A DNA stretch of 35,663 nucleotides from Euryarchaeota archaeon UBA53 (lineage in GTDB: Archaea > Thermoplasmatota > Poseidoniia > Poseidoniales > Poseidoniaceae), in NCBI GenBank assembly GCA_002507425.1, contig DAZU01000043.1, forward strand, positions 33,930 through 69,592, read 5' to 3'. Both the position numbers and the translations under genes were made by a program. Positions within the stretch are counted from its first letter, which is position 1. Each line of letters starts with the position of its first letter. Under the pieces are notes generated by a model. That model ran no database searches. It was not told the DNA's origin and was given only the letters and a program-made list of their open reading frames with translations. Shown piece by piece: positions 8,168-16,085 of this stretch.

Positions 8168-8581
8168 GGTCAAAACTATCCCAAGAATTAGGCCAATTGG
8201 ACCCAACATCATGCAAGTTATGAGAATAGGTGCGGAAATCTGTAACGGCCTTTGAGCCCTTAACATTCGCATCCAAACATAGCGCCCTGCAAATGTATCC
8301 ATTACAAGAAAATGTAACCACGCAAGTATTATCATCTCATCTGAAGAAAACAAGTCAATTACAATTACAGGTGTTGGCGTCTCAGTCCCAAGAGTTACCA
8401 AAACATTACCAAGATTTGGTAACAATAAACACGCATACGACAGAACCAAAGGAAATAGGCAAATTTTTACATTTCCTACAATCTTTTTGGTAATTTCACT
8501 TGAAGGTAAGAACCACATCATAATCCACAGAGGAAATATGTAAAAAGTGGAAAACCAAAATGTAATGTCAATTAGTTCCAT
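8120..8581 (-). CDS. ABA4-like (DUF4281) four-helix membrane protein
   Basis: 153 residues from ATG at 8581. A longer reading frame to 8668 was not used because it would run into the structured RNA and adds a non-hydrophobic lead. Four membrane helices lie near 6-26, 40-58, 83-105 and 118-140. The start MELIDITFWF with FPLWIMMWFLP, the LHFLVMDTFAGRYVWM segment and MMLGPIGLILGIVL match the ABA4/DUF4281 family. The plant member ABA4 is needed to make neoxanthin; functions of microbial homologs are not settled. It is the last gene of a minus-strand run after SRP RNA and overlaps archease by 48 bases at the 3' ends. The family call is fairly sure; a carotenoid role is speculative. Confidence 0.68.
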   Translation of the reverse strand: MELIDITFWFSTFYIFPLWIMMWFLPSSEITKKIVGNVKICLFPLVLSYACLLLPNLGNVLVTLGTETPTPVIVIDLFSSDEMIILAWLHFLVMDTFAGRYVWMRMLRAQRPLQISAPILITCMMLGPIGLILGIVLTSNVEDDISNPTRAVE

Positions 8582-8631
8582 GAAATCTTGGAACCTGTAA
8601 TGATTGATAATACTTGCAATCAATCCAAGAG

Positions 8632-8970
8632 GTTGGTGGGAATTCCATGGGTGGACCCTCGTATTCATGAGCCAAATCCACTAACTTCCTCCGTCCCGTT
8701 TCCCCACGGCACCCATGGCCCCAGGTAGGGCTGCTCCGTTCCCGGCCTGACCTGTTCCCCCGGTTATCCATTTCCCGACTCCTTCCGGTTTCGGTGCATG
8801 ACACCCGAGTCACGTGGGGGCGAGACATCGACGTCCGCCAGTGGGAACTCATGAACCGGCTGAGCCGCTCCTTGGCTTTCGGACCGCCATTTGCGATTTG
8901 CGGAAGAGGGCACGCAAACTCCCCTCCTATCCCATGTATCCGTCTGTGATGGGTTTTTTGAACCCACCGA
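8632..8970 (-). ncRNA. ffs: archaeal signal recognition particle RNA (7S RNA)
   Basis: A GC-rich island in AT-rich DNA. On the minus strand, 8754-8721 contains the SRP54-binding helix 8: CAGGTCAGG, a CCG-GGAA-CGG tetraloop stem, then AGCAGCC and CTACCTGG. The flanks pair as a long helix 5: GCACC (8800-8796) with GGTGC, CCCCACG (8819-8813) with CGTGGGG (8708-8702), GTCTCG (8826-8821) with CGGGAC (8698-8693), CCACTGGC (8844-8837) with GTTAGTGG (8685-8678), and TTCATGAG (8855-8848) with CTCATGAA (8671-8664). A CCGG..CCGG stem beside helix 8 may be helix 6. Outer CATGGG/CCCATG and GGTGGG/CCCACC pairs suggest ends near 8970 and 8632 (about 340 bases, near the archaeal size). The Alu-end folding and exact termini are uncertain; no clear UGUAA motif was found. 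Confidence 0.87.
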
Positions 8971-8973
8971 CTA

Positions 8974-9363
8974 TCATTCACCAGTATCTTCTTCATATTT
9001 CGAGGGACAGCTGGTTTTTATTACCTCAGCTTCGAAAACCCAAACCTGACCGATTTTAGTTAATACTCCTTCAGCGTATACAGTTCGATTGTCATCCAAT
9101 CCATTTGATACTGATGCGCCTCGATAATCCACTTTAATTTGGTTGGATTCACCGTGAAGAATAAATGTGTAACTAAGGTTGTCAATAGATCCGTCCAATA
9201 CTTCTCCTCTGATAGCAATCTCACGTCCTTCAAGATTGTCTGGATTTTCCATTACCTCATCCACACTTCTTGTTGCCTCTGGCGCCTCAATCAGGAAGGT
9301 AGCAGTTAATGCAATTGTTAGGACTGCACCAATAATCAGAAGTTTAGCGCGATGCGTCAACAT
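8974..9363 (-). CDS. ccmE: CcmE-like haem chaperone, CxxxY type
   Basis: 129 residues: a short cytoplasmic start, one membrane anchor (8-25) and a small OB-fold domain outside. The family pattern is VDEVMENPDNLEGREIAIRGEV, FILHGESNQIKVDYRG, DDNRTVYAEGVL and VWVFEAEVI. Typical bacterial CcmE binds haem covalently through a His in an HxxxY motif. Here the site reads C119-P-S-K-Y123, the Cys variant reported for archaea and some deltaproteobacteria. The ATG at 9363 follows the pyrD stop by six bases with AGGAG at 9378-9374. The SRP RNA begins right after the stop. The role is passing haem to apocytochrome c in the Ccm pathway; the other ccm genes are not visible. Confidence 0.82.
   Translation of the reverse strand: MLTHRAKLLIIGAVLTIALTATFLIEAPEATRSVDEVMENPDNLEGREIAIRGEVLDGSIDNLSYTFILHGESNQIKVDYRGASVSNGLDDNRTVYAEGVLTKIGQVWVFEAEVIKTSCPSKYEEDTGE
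8994..9002 (-). promoter_or_regulatory. candidate BRE/TATA element for SRP RNA
   Basis: The minus-strand string CGAAATATG lies about 25-30 bases before the inferred 5' end of the SRP RNA. It looks like a BRE (CGAAA) fused to a weak TATA box. It sits inside the codons for the CcmE S-K-Y residues. Position and sequence fit an archaeal promoter, but the match is short. Confidence 0.35.
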
Positions 9364-9369
9364 ACCAAT

Positions 9370-10434
9370 TCATCTCCTTGCTAGACCCACTGCCTCACTG
9401 ATTCCGGATAAACCCTCGTTACGGACCTTCTTTTCAAGACCATTGATAATTTGTTTAATCGAACCTGCACCGTTAAACACCAATGTAGAGTATATTTGCA
9501 AAAGACAAGCTCCATTAGTTATCTTTTCCCAAGCATCATCAGCACTTGTGATTCCACCTACGCCGATTATTGGCCAACTGCCATCGGTATGATCTGCTAT
9601 AAGACGAATAACTTCAGTTGAACGCACCCTCAATGGTTCTCCTGAAAGCCCGCCTGTCTCATTCATTGGTGGTTCTGAATTTGGTCGAGATGTCGTTGTA
9701 TTGGTTGCAACGATACCAGAACAACCCAAGTTCTTGGAAATATCCACAATAGCCAAAATTTGTTCATTGGCCAAATCGGGTGATATTTTTACTAAAATTG
9801 GTTTATTTTCAGAATATTGTTTTACCTCTGTTATTATCCGTTCTATATCGTCACGATTTTGTAAATCCCTCAAATTAGGTGTGTTGGGAGATGAAACGTT
9901 GATTATGAAACCGTCAACATATTTTGAACACCTTTTTACTGTCTTTCCATAATCCAAGTGGGCATTTTTAATTTCAGTGATCTTTGACTTACCGACGTTG
10001 AGAAATACAGGAATGTCTAGTTTTGGGGTCTTCTCAAGCGCACTAGCCATCTTCAAACTGCCCACATTATTGAAGCCCATCCGGTTGATAAGAGCCTTGT
10101 TTTTATTGGACCGAAACATTCGTGGCTTAACATTTCCACTTTGCTCGTGTTCGGTAACACCACCGACTTCTATGAAGCCAAACCCAAGAGATTGCCACCC
10201 GATTAATGCATCTGCATTTTTGTCCATACCTGCCGCTAATCCAAGAGGGTTGTCAAATTTGAAACCTAGAGAATCGCAAGGGAGTTTTTTCGGTCTGTAA
10301 AGTGTTTTGAGTACAAACCTTCCTAAGGAAAATTTTGAAGTTAATTTTAGGGACGTTATCGCCCTTTTGTGCGCTTTCTCACTATCCATCAAAGAAACAA
10401 TGGGTCTAGCAAACAGCCTAAAACCCAGTCCCAT
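9370..10434 (-). CDS. pyrD: dihydroorotate dehydrogenase (quinone), class 2
   Basis: 354 residues. The N-terminal helical extension (about 1-45, MGLGFRLFARPIVSLMDSEKAHK) and the Ser base in INVSSPNTPNLRDLQ mark a class 2 enzyme, which is membrane-bound and uses quinone (class 1 uses Cys). Other motifs are PLGLAAGMDKNADAL, FGFIEVGGVT, RMGFNNVG, LVKISPDL, GIVATNTTTSRP, GGLSGEPLR and IIGVGGITSADDAWEKI for FMN. It oxidises dihydroorotate to orotate in pyrimidine synthesis and reduces quinone. It heads the minus-strand run pyrD-ccmE-SRP RNA-ABA4-like, and is divergent from the small gene at 10489 across 54 bases. Confidence 0.95.
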   Translation of the reverse strand: MGLGFRLFARPIVSLMDSEKAHKRAITSLKLTSKFSLGRFVLKTLYRPKKLPCDSLGFKFDNPLGLAAGMDKNADALIGWQSLGFGFIEVGGVTEHEQSGNVKPRMFRSNKNKALINRMGFNNVGSLKMASALEKTPKLDIPVFLNVGKSKITEIKNAHLDYGKTVKRCSKYVDGFIINVSSPNTPNLRDLQNRDDIERIITEVKQYSENKPILVKISPDLANEQILAIVDISKNLGCSGIVATNTTTSRPNSEPPMNETGGLSGEPLRVRSTEVIRLIADHTDGSWPIIGVGGITSADDAWEKITNGACLLQIYSTLVFNGAGSIKQIINGLEKKVRNEGLSGISEAVGLARR

Positions 10435-10488
10435 GAGTTATGCTCGGGTTGCGTATGCTTCAAATCTTACCCCAGTCTGGGCGTTAAT

Positions 10489-10902
10489 ATGGACATTACA
10501 GATGTTAGGTGGCCATCGCTAAGAGAATCTGCAAGAAGATTCCTAAGCGCAACAAACACAGTGCTATTTGTGCCTATTGAGATTGTAACTGAGGCTCATA
10601 GATTAGTTCAAATAATAGCAGATAACGTTCCATCCAAATTAGATCTACCACTGGTTAGAGCTGGAGATTTCTCTGTTGAAGGATTGGCTTCATTTGGAAA
10701 AATTGAGCCAAAATTAGACATATGCTGGGTTCCAGGTTGTAATTGGAATGATTTTTTTACAACTGTGGTCCAACTTCTGGACGCAGGTTATCCAGGATGT
10801 ATTGGCTGCGGTGGTGTTAATCCGGATGAAGAGTGGAATGAAGCGGCCCGGAGAAGTCATTTTTTAGTGTTGAAAAATGACAAGAAAACTCTCAGGTACT
10901 AA
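10489..10902 (+). CDS. unknown small protein with CxxC near the C-terminus
   Basis: 137 residues from ATG at 10489; the frame is open further upstream but that part is antisense to pyrD and not protein-like. I do not recognise the family. Visible features are an alpha/beta-looking body (ATNTVLFVPIEIVTEAHRLVQ, LDICWVPGCNWNDFFTTVVQLLDAGY), a Cys pair in YPGCIGCGGVN and a charged tail, with no membrane helix. The gene is divergent from pyrD and 64 bases before the topoisomerase gene. A perfect inverted repeat covers its stop codon. It is likely real because its sequence composition and spacing fit the locus. Confidence 0.55.
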   Translation: MDITDVRWPSLRESARRFLSATNTVLFVPIEIVTEAHRLVQIIADNVPSKLDLPLVRAGDFSVEGLASFGKIEPKLDICWVPGCNWNDFFTTVVQLLDAGYPGCIGCGGVNPDEEWNEAARRSHFLVLKNDKKTLRY

Positions 10903-10910
10903 AGTACCTG
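10893..10910. repeat. 8-bp perfect inverted repeat over the stop codon
   Basis: CAGGTACT-AA-AGTACCTG. The TAA stop of the small upstream gene lies at its centre. It could be an RNA hairpin ending that transcript or a palindromic protein site upstream of topB (start 10967). No T-tract follows. Confidence 0.4.
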
Positions 10911-10966
10911 TTGAAAAACCACACAAACCGAGCCTTCAAGTAATGCCGATTTTCCGACATTAAGTC

Positions 10967-13714
10967 ATGCCTGTCGTAATCATTGCCGAAAAACCGAGTG
11001 TTGCGGCAGATATCGCCAAGGTTCTTGGTGTAAGTTCCAAAGAGGATACGCACTACCATTCTGAAGACATATTAGTGACATGGGCGGTTGGCCATCTGTT
11101 AGAACTGAAAACTCCGGAAGAATATGATGAATCCCTAAAAAATTGGTTTAAATCAATCGATAAATTGCCATTCATACCAGAGAATTTTGAATTAAAGCCT
11201 ATAAAAGGGAGCAAGAATAGCAAGAAGCAATTAACCGCTATTAAGAAAATGATTACCTCAAAAGATTGCTCTGAAGTAATCAACGCTTGTGACGCAGCTA
11301 GGGAAGGGGAATTGATTTTCAGACGAATAGTAGAATTTGCAAAAGTAAAAGTTCCTATGTCAAGAATGTGGCTCCAGTCACTTACGAAGGATGCAATACA
11401 ATCATCTTACGATAACAGGTCGGCTTCTTCTGATTATCTACCCTTGAGAGATGCCGCAGTATCCCGCTCGGAAGCCGATTGGATTATCGGTATGAATGGA
11501 TCAAGAGTTGCTGCAACATTTTTGCGAACCAATCGTAACGACAAGAAATCTCTATCATTAGGTAGAGTCCAAACTGCTACATTGGCAATGATTGTTGATC
11601 ATGAAGTTGTAATCTTAGGACATAAACCTGAACCATTTTGGGAATTGGAAGCCTCGTTCGAGATAGGTGATGCTAGTTGGAGTGCCAGGTGGGAACGCAC
11701 AGGACACAAGGATAACCCCGAAAAACCTGAATATAAAGCTCACAGAATACAAACTGAGGACGAAAAATCCAATATTGAGGGCATTCTTAGCAAAAGTTCA
11801 GATTTCACGGCAGAGCAAATCGAGCGAAACGCAACCGAGAAGGCTCCTCTAAATTTTGACCTCACTAGTCTTCAAAGAGAAGCTAATAACGTTTGGTCAT
11901 GGTCTGCGAAAAGAACCCTATCAGTTGCCCAAGAACTATATGACACGCACAAGCTTACAACCTATCCAAGGACAGATTCTCGTTATTTACCCGAAGACAT
12001 GATGGAAAATATTTCAAAAACTATTCGACAACTTGGAGCACAGGAAAGTTTTCAACCACATTCATCAAATCTTATAGAGAATGGACTTGCCAATGTGAAT
12101 AGGAATTTTAACAGTAAAAAAGTATCTGACCATTTTGCGATTATCCCAACAGGTAAATTACCCGATGCAAAATTAAATGCAGACGCATCGAAATTGTATG
12201 ACTTAATCTCACGACAATTCCTAGCTTCATTCCATCCCGAAAGCGTTTGGAAAGTTGAAAAAAGAATTGTAAAGAAATCTGGTCACCAATTCATCAAGGA
12301 GGCTAGACACCTGTCTACACCGGGGTGGAGAGCAGTAAAACCAAAAAAGCAGAAATTACCAGACGGGTGGGGCAAATTACCACAAAGCCCATGCAAAGTT
12401 CAGATGACTGGATTTGAATTTAAAGAAGAAAAAACAAAACCGCCGGGTAGACTCAAAGAAGCAGGACTTCTGAGATTAATGGAGCACGCAGGGAAGAAGA
12501 TTGACGACGAGAATTTGGCTGCTGCCATGAAGGGGAAAGGATTAGGCACCCCAGCCACTAGAGCGGATACGATTGAAAAACTCATTTCGAGAGAATTCAT
12601 AAGACGTGGTAAAGGTGGCTCAATTCAAGCCACTGCTCACGGAATCAAGATTATCGATATTCTGCGTAAGATACCAGTAAACTGGATAACTTCACCACAA
12701 TTGACTGGTGAGATGGAAGCGAGACTCGATCAAGTTCAGCGAGGAAATGAGACTAGAGAATCTTACATGAACGCAGTAAAGGCACAGGTTCAGGAATTGG
12801 TTGACAAAATTAAAAATCATGATAGGTCAATCCTATATCAAAATGAGGAACCTCTCGGAAAGTGCCCAGTCTGCTCTGCGAACGTTGTAGAAACAATGAT
12901 TTCTTATATTTGTGAAAAAAATGAAGGCAGAAACAAAGGATGCAGCTTCGTGATGTGGAAAGACTCAAGCGGAAGGTGGTTTGATAGAAACACGACAACA
13001 AGACTTTTGACAGATAAATCAATTGAAAATTTGCATGGGTTTTTCTCTCGAAACGGAGAAGGATATGATACAGATGTTAAGATAGACGATTCTGGAAAGT
13101 TTGTTGTTGCAGGAGCGACTAAAGAGAGTGTCAAAGATACTGATTCTGAATTATGCGCTTGCCCCAAGTGTGATACGGGAACCATCAGAATCGGAACGAC
13201 CACATATGCTTGTGACATACCTGAATGCAAATTTAGAGGGCTTAGCAAAAATGTTTGCAAAAGAGATATTTCTGAAATCGAAGCCAAAAAAATTCTAACA
13301 GAGGGCAAGTCAGATCTCATCGAAAACTTCGTTTCGAAAAGAGGTAAAAATTTCTCAGCATTTTTAATCCTCGAGAAAGATAAAGTTGGATTTGAGTTCC
13401 CACCTAGAAAACCTCCAGCAGACGCTAAACGATTCCCGATTGTTGAAGGCATAGTAGGTATATGTCGGAAAACAAACGTTGGAATTGTCGAGACTGAGAC
13501 CCACTACATCGCTGAAAGTAATTCAGAGGGATGTAAGATTTCAATCCCTAGAGAAATTAGTAAAAGAGAGATTTCAAGGGAAGAAGCAAAACAACTTGTC
13601 GAAACTAACAAACTCGGCCCGTTCGATGATTTTACGTCAAAAGCTGGGAAGCCATTTTCTGCTTCTCTATACTTGAAAGCTAATGGTTCGGTCGGATACC
13701 GGTTTCAAAAATAG
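10967..13714 (+). CDS. topB: DNA topoisomerase III (type IA), bacterial TopB-like
   Basis: 915 residues. The Toprim domain begins VVIIAEKPSVAADIAKVLG and holds the acidic NACDAAREGEL. The active-site Tyr is Y333 in TTYPRTDSRYLPEDM, close to the position in bacterial TopB. SRMWLQSLTKDAI, LSLGRVQTATLA, KGLGTPATRADTIEKLI and LTGEMEARLDQV are further type IA landmarks. The C-terminus (about 620-915) has Cys-paired segments (CPVCSANV; CPKCDTGTI) and tandem topoisomerase C-terminal repeats typified by ISKREISREEAKQLVETNK and FTSKAGKPFSASLYL. The enzyme breaks and rejoins single strands, for decatenation and recombination-intermediate processing. It looks more like bacterial TopB than the usual archaeal TopA, so past transfer is possible. 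Confidence 0.9.
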   Translation: MPVVIIAEKPSVAADIAKVLGVSSKEDTHYHSEDILVTWAVGHLLELKTPEEYDESLKNWFKSIDKLPFIPENFELKPIKGSKNSKKQLTAIKKMITSKDCSEVINACDAAREGELIFRRIVEFAKVKVPMSRMWLQSLTKDAIQSSYDNRSASSDYLPLRDAAVSRSEADWIIGMNGSRVAATFLRTNRNDKKSLSLGRVQTATLAMIVDHEVVILGHKPEPFWELEASFEIGDASWSARWERTGHKDNPEKPEYKAHRIQTEDEKSNIEGILSKSSDFTAEQIERNATEKAPLNFDLTSLQREANNVWSWSAKRTLSVAQELYDTHKLTTYPRTDSRYLPEDMMENISKTIRQLGAQESFQPHSSNLIENGLANVNRNFNSKKVSDHFAIIPTGKLPDAKLNADASKLYDLISRQFLASFHPESVWKVEKRIVKKSGHQFIKEARHLSTPGWRAVKPKKQKLPDGWGKLPQSPCKVQMTGFEFKEEKTKPPGRLKEAGLLRLMEHAGKKIDDENLAAAMKGKGLGTPATRADTIEKLISREFIRRGKGGSIQATAHGIKIIDILRKIPVNWITSPQLTGEMEARLDQVQRGNETRESYMNAVKAQVQELVDKIKNHDRSILYQNEEPLGKCPVCSANVVETMISYICEKNEGRNKGCSFVMWKDSSGRWFDRNTTTRLLTDKSIENLHGFFSRNGEGYDTDVKIDDSGKFVVAGATKESVKDTDSELCACPKCDTGTIRIGTTTYACDIPECKFRGLSKNVCKRDISEIEAKKILTEGKSDLIENFVSKRGKNFSAFLILEKDKVGFEFPPRKPPADAKRFPIVEGIVGICRKTNVGIVETETHYIAESNSEGCKISIPREISKREISREEAKQLVETNKLGPFDDFTSKAGKPFSASLYLKANGSVGYRFQK

Positions 13715-13735
13715 TTTTCTTGCACAAGGTTGACA

Positions 13736-14959
13736 ATGTTGACACTATCAGAAGCTAACATGTACCAGGTTGTAATCATCGGCGCTGGGCCTATTGGTGG
13801 AAGACTGGCAACAGAACTTTCGTCAAGAGGGGTTTCAACTCTGATGATTGAGGAACACTCAGAAATAGGACGACCTTTTCAATGCGCAGGATTAGTAAAT
13901 CCACCAGCAATGGAAATGGTTGGACTCCATGACACAATTTTGCAAAGCGTGGATGGGGCTCTAATTCATTCACCCTCAGGCATTCTAGTTCCTGTTGGCA
14001 AAGATGGTAGAACGCGAACACATGTTGTCTGCAGAAAGAGGTTCGATCAAGGCGTTGTAGCCCAAGCAATGGATGCTGGTGCACACCTATGGTTACTATC
14101 CAAACCATTGGACGCCGTGGTTACAGACGACTGTGTTAAAATCAAAATCGAGCGGGAAGGAAAAATTGTTGACATTGAATGCGACTTACTAATTGGTGCA
14201 GACGGTGCACACTCATGGACAAGGAGATATTTCAAAATGGGCAGACCCAAAGAAATGATGATTGGTTTCCAAACCGATGTTACTGGTATGACTGGTAAGG
14301 ACAATTGGTTGGAAATGTATACAGGACGAGATTTCGCTCCTGGGTTGTTCGCATGGGTGATACCAACAGGAAACAATACTCACCGCATTGGGATGTGGGC
14401 TAGGCCGCAGGACCTTGATGGAAAAAGTGTTGAACAATGCTATCATGATTTAATCAACCACCCACTATGGAAGGAAAGATTTTCACAAGCGAAAGAAATA
14501 GCTAGGTATTGTGGACCAGTTCCATGCGGTATTATCAGGAAACCATATTCTGATCGCGTGATGGTTATCGGGGATGCAGCCGGAATGGCTAAACCTACAA
14601 CAGGAGGAGGTATTGGCCCTGGTTTTAGACAAATCGAAGCTATAATAGACAAATTAGTTTACAGCATAGAAAAAAATAAATTGAAATCTAATCATTTAGC
14701 GTCAGTCTGCAAGCCTTTCAAATCATTCAAGAAAGAACAAGACAGGGCACGAGCACTTAGAGATTTACTAGTCTCAATCCCAAGTGATGAAGAACTCGAT
14801 TCACACTTTAAAATGTTCAACAGGCCTGAAATTCTAGATTTAATAAATAAAGTGGGTGACATTGAACACCCGGTTCCCTTGGGAATGACGCTTCTTAGAA
14901 AAGTACCAGAATTTAGGAAACTTGCCGTCAGAGCAGGTTTCAAATTATTGTTCGCCTAG
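13736..14959 (+). CDS. geranylgeranyl reductase family flavoprotein
   Basis: The N-terminal FAD site is VVIIGAGPIGGRLATELSSRG with a following E-E at the second strand. FQCAGLVNPPA matches the substrate-side motif of digeranylgeranylglycerophospholipid reductases. LLIGADGAHSWTRR and VMVIGDAAGMAKPTTGGGIGPG are the second and third flavin motifs. In archaea this family saturates the isoprenoid chains of membrane lipids; other members act on chlorophyll or quinone side chains. The start is placed at ATG 13736 because AAGG lies six bases upstream; ATG at 13760 (MYQVVIIG) is equally compatible with the fold. It follows topB by 21 bases and its TAG stop overlaps the next ribosome site. Confidence 0.82.
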   Translation: MLTLSEANMYQVVIIGAGPIGGRLATELSSRGVSTLMIEEHSEIGRPFQCAGLVNPPAMEMVGLHDTILQSVDGALIHSPSGILVPVGKDGRTRTHVVCRKRFDQGVVAQAMDAGAHLWLLSKPLDAVVTDDCVKIKIEREGKIVDIECDLLIGADGAHSWTRRYFKMGRPKEMMIGFQTDVTGMTGKDNWLEMYTGRDFAPGLFAWVIPTGNNTHRIGMWARPQDLDGKSVEQCYHDLINHPLWKERFSQAKEIARYCGPVPCGIIRKPYSDRVMVIGDAAGMAKPTTGGGIGPGFRQIEAIIDKLVYSIEKNKLKSNHLASVCKPFKSFKKEQDRARALRDLLVSIPSDEELDSHFKMFNRPEILDLINKVGDIEHPVPLGMTLLRKVPEFRKLAVRAGFKLLFA

Positions 14960-14964
14960 GTGAT
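14958..14964 (+). promoter_or_regulatory. Shine-Dalgarno site on the upstream stop codon
   Basis: AGGTGAT overlaps the TAG stop of the flavoprotein gene and ends three bases before ATG at 14968. This is the same layout as at the archease start and indicates coupled translation. Confidence 0.5.
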
Positions 14965-14967
14965 CGC

Positions 14968-16047
14968 ATGGTTAAGATTCTACACAGAATTCGATACCCT
15001 CCCTTCGAGTCAACAAAGCTGGACGCAAGTAAAATCCCAGTTGTTGAATATGGATTTGAAATTGAAGGACCTGTCTTCCCCCCGTTTAAACTAGGAAACG
15101 ATGATTCCTGGCTCGTTGAGCGAATTATCGATGACGAATATGAGATAGATACTCAATATCATGGAGAAACTCCCCAAATCATAGAAAAACAACGAACAGG
15201 ATGGTATATGATGCCACACCCCATTCATGCAAAAGCAAGGAAGGTGATCAGTTACACTGTTGTTCTGTTATTATCTTGTTTGTTCTATCTTTTTACCACA
15301 CCTCTGCAGTCGTCACTTGGTATCCCAACATTTGGAACCGGTAAAATACGGTTGGGTTTACTAGATTATCCTGTATTGGTGGTGATAGTAGTACCGATGA
15401 TGATTGCTCCAATAATACTTCGAGTCGCTGCTAATTTGAGAGATCTGCGAAGGCAAAAATTCTTCCTCAGAAATTCACCACCACGTCCAAAAATTTCAGT
15501 TAAAGAAACTGTCTCAGGAGATGACTTAAACGGAAAAATCTCTATTGAAAACCCATTACCTGAATGGGAATCAATGACTTTATTCTGGCGTGTTGGTATC
15601 TTACCTCCTGCTAGGCACAAAGTATTCTCAGCTCTCGGCCTTAATCCAAACGGGCAACCTCCGCCAGGACTTACAACTCAACTTCCTCACCATTGGGAGA
15701 AAGGTCTTGATGATGGCACAGGTATGGGAGAGGATGCTCCTATGGAGAGACATGACGCTCCGGGAGGTGTGTTCTTGAGACCAATGCGAATAATGAGTCG
15801 TAGCGAAGGCAAGAATATGGACATACAAGGTGGCAATTTTTCATTAAAGAAACCACCCGGGAGTTGGCCTGGAACGGTTTACGGTGGCTTAGTTAGAGTA
15901 CACTGGGAACTCATTGTGAATATCCATAGAGGTAAGGGTGGGCCCTTACTATGGGTTGAACCACTAATAGTTGACCACTTGAGTGAAACTACTCACAACA
16001 ACGACATCAAGATTTTTGATGGTCGTAGTGAAACTTATACAATTTAA
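14968..16047 (+). CDS. unknown membrane protein with two central helices
   Basis: 359 residues, family not recognised. A soluble N-terminal part (1-90) is rich in acidic residues. Two membrane helices follow near 91-111 (VISYTVVLLLSCLFYLF) and 130-152 (YPVLVVIVVPMMIAPIILR). A C-terminal region (about 160-359) has a beta-like character, with PPRPKISVKETVSGDDLNG, WESMTLFWRVGILPPARHK, a Pro/Gly-rich stretch and WPGTVYGGLVRVHWELIVNIHRGKGG; the last two read like strands of a sandwich domain. Topology cannot be fixed by eye. The start is supported by AGGTGAT. Its TAA stop shares a base with an ATG of the next frame, so it sits in one transcript with the flavoprotein and perhaps with the lipoprotein. 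Confidence 0.6.
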   Translation: MVKILHRIRYPPFESTKLDASKIPVVEYGFEIEGPVFPPFKLGNDDSWLVERIIDDEYEIDTQYHGETPQIIEKQRTGWYMMPHPIHAKARKVISYTVVLLLSCLFYLFTTPLQSSLGIPTFGTGKIRLGLLDYPVLVVIVVPMMIAPIILRVAANLRDLRRQKFFLRNSPPRPKISVKETVSGDDLNGKISIENPLPEWESMTLFWRVGILPPARHKVFSALGLNPNGQPPPGLTTQLPHHWEKGLDDGTGMGEDAPMERHDAPGGVFLRPMRIMSRSEGKNMDIQGGNFSLKKPPGSWPGTVYGGLVRVHWELIVNIHRGKGGPLLWVEPLIVDHLSETTHNNDIKIFDGRSETYTI

Positions 16048-16085
16048 TGGAAGGTTTCATTTGTAAGTTAGTAACTCACACAAAC

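Noticed and set aside
8582..8668. Longer start of the ABA4-like protein at 8668
   Set aside because: The added residues would be read from the 3' part of the SRP RNA and are not family-like.
8632..8970. RNase P RNA as the identity of the structured RNA
   Set aside because: No GAGGAAAGUC-type or ACAGAA-type core was found, whereas helix 8 of SRP RNA with its GGAA loop and AGCAG bulge is present and flanked by a long helix 5.
8568..8996. Long open frames on both strands over the GC-rich island (minus 8568-8996, minus 8764-8967, plus 8814-9059)
   Set aside because: They run through the SRP RNA, have unusual residue composition and no family features; the base-pairing pattern explains the region better.
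9179..9592. Plus-strand 137-residue frame across ccmE and pyrD
   Set aside because: Antisense to two recognised genes; the sequence is low in charged residues and unlike a folded protein.
10369..10488. Forty-residue upstream extension of the small Cys protein
   Set aside because: It overlaps the pyrD 5' end on the other strand and has no protein-like pattern; ATG 10489 is adequate.
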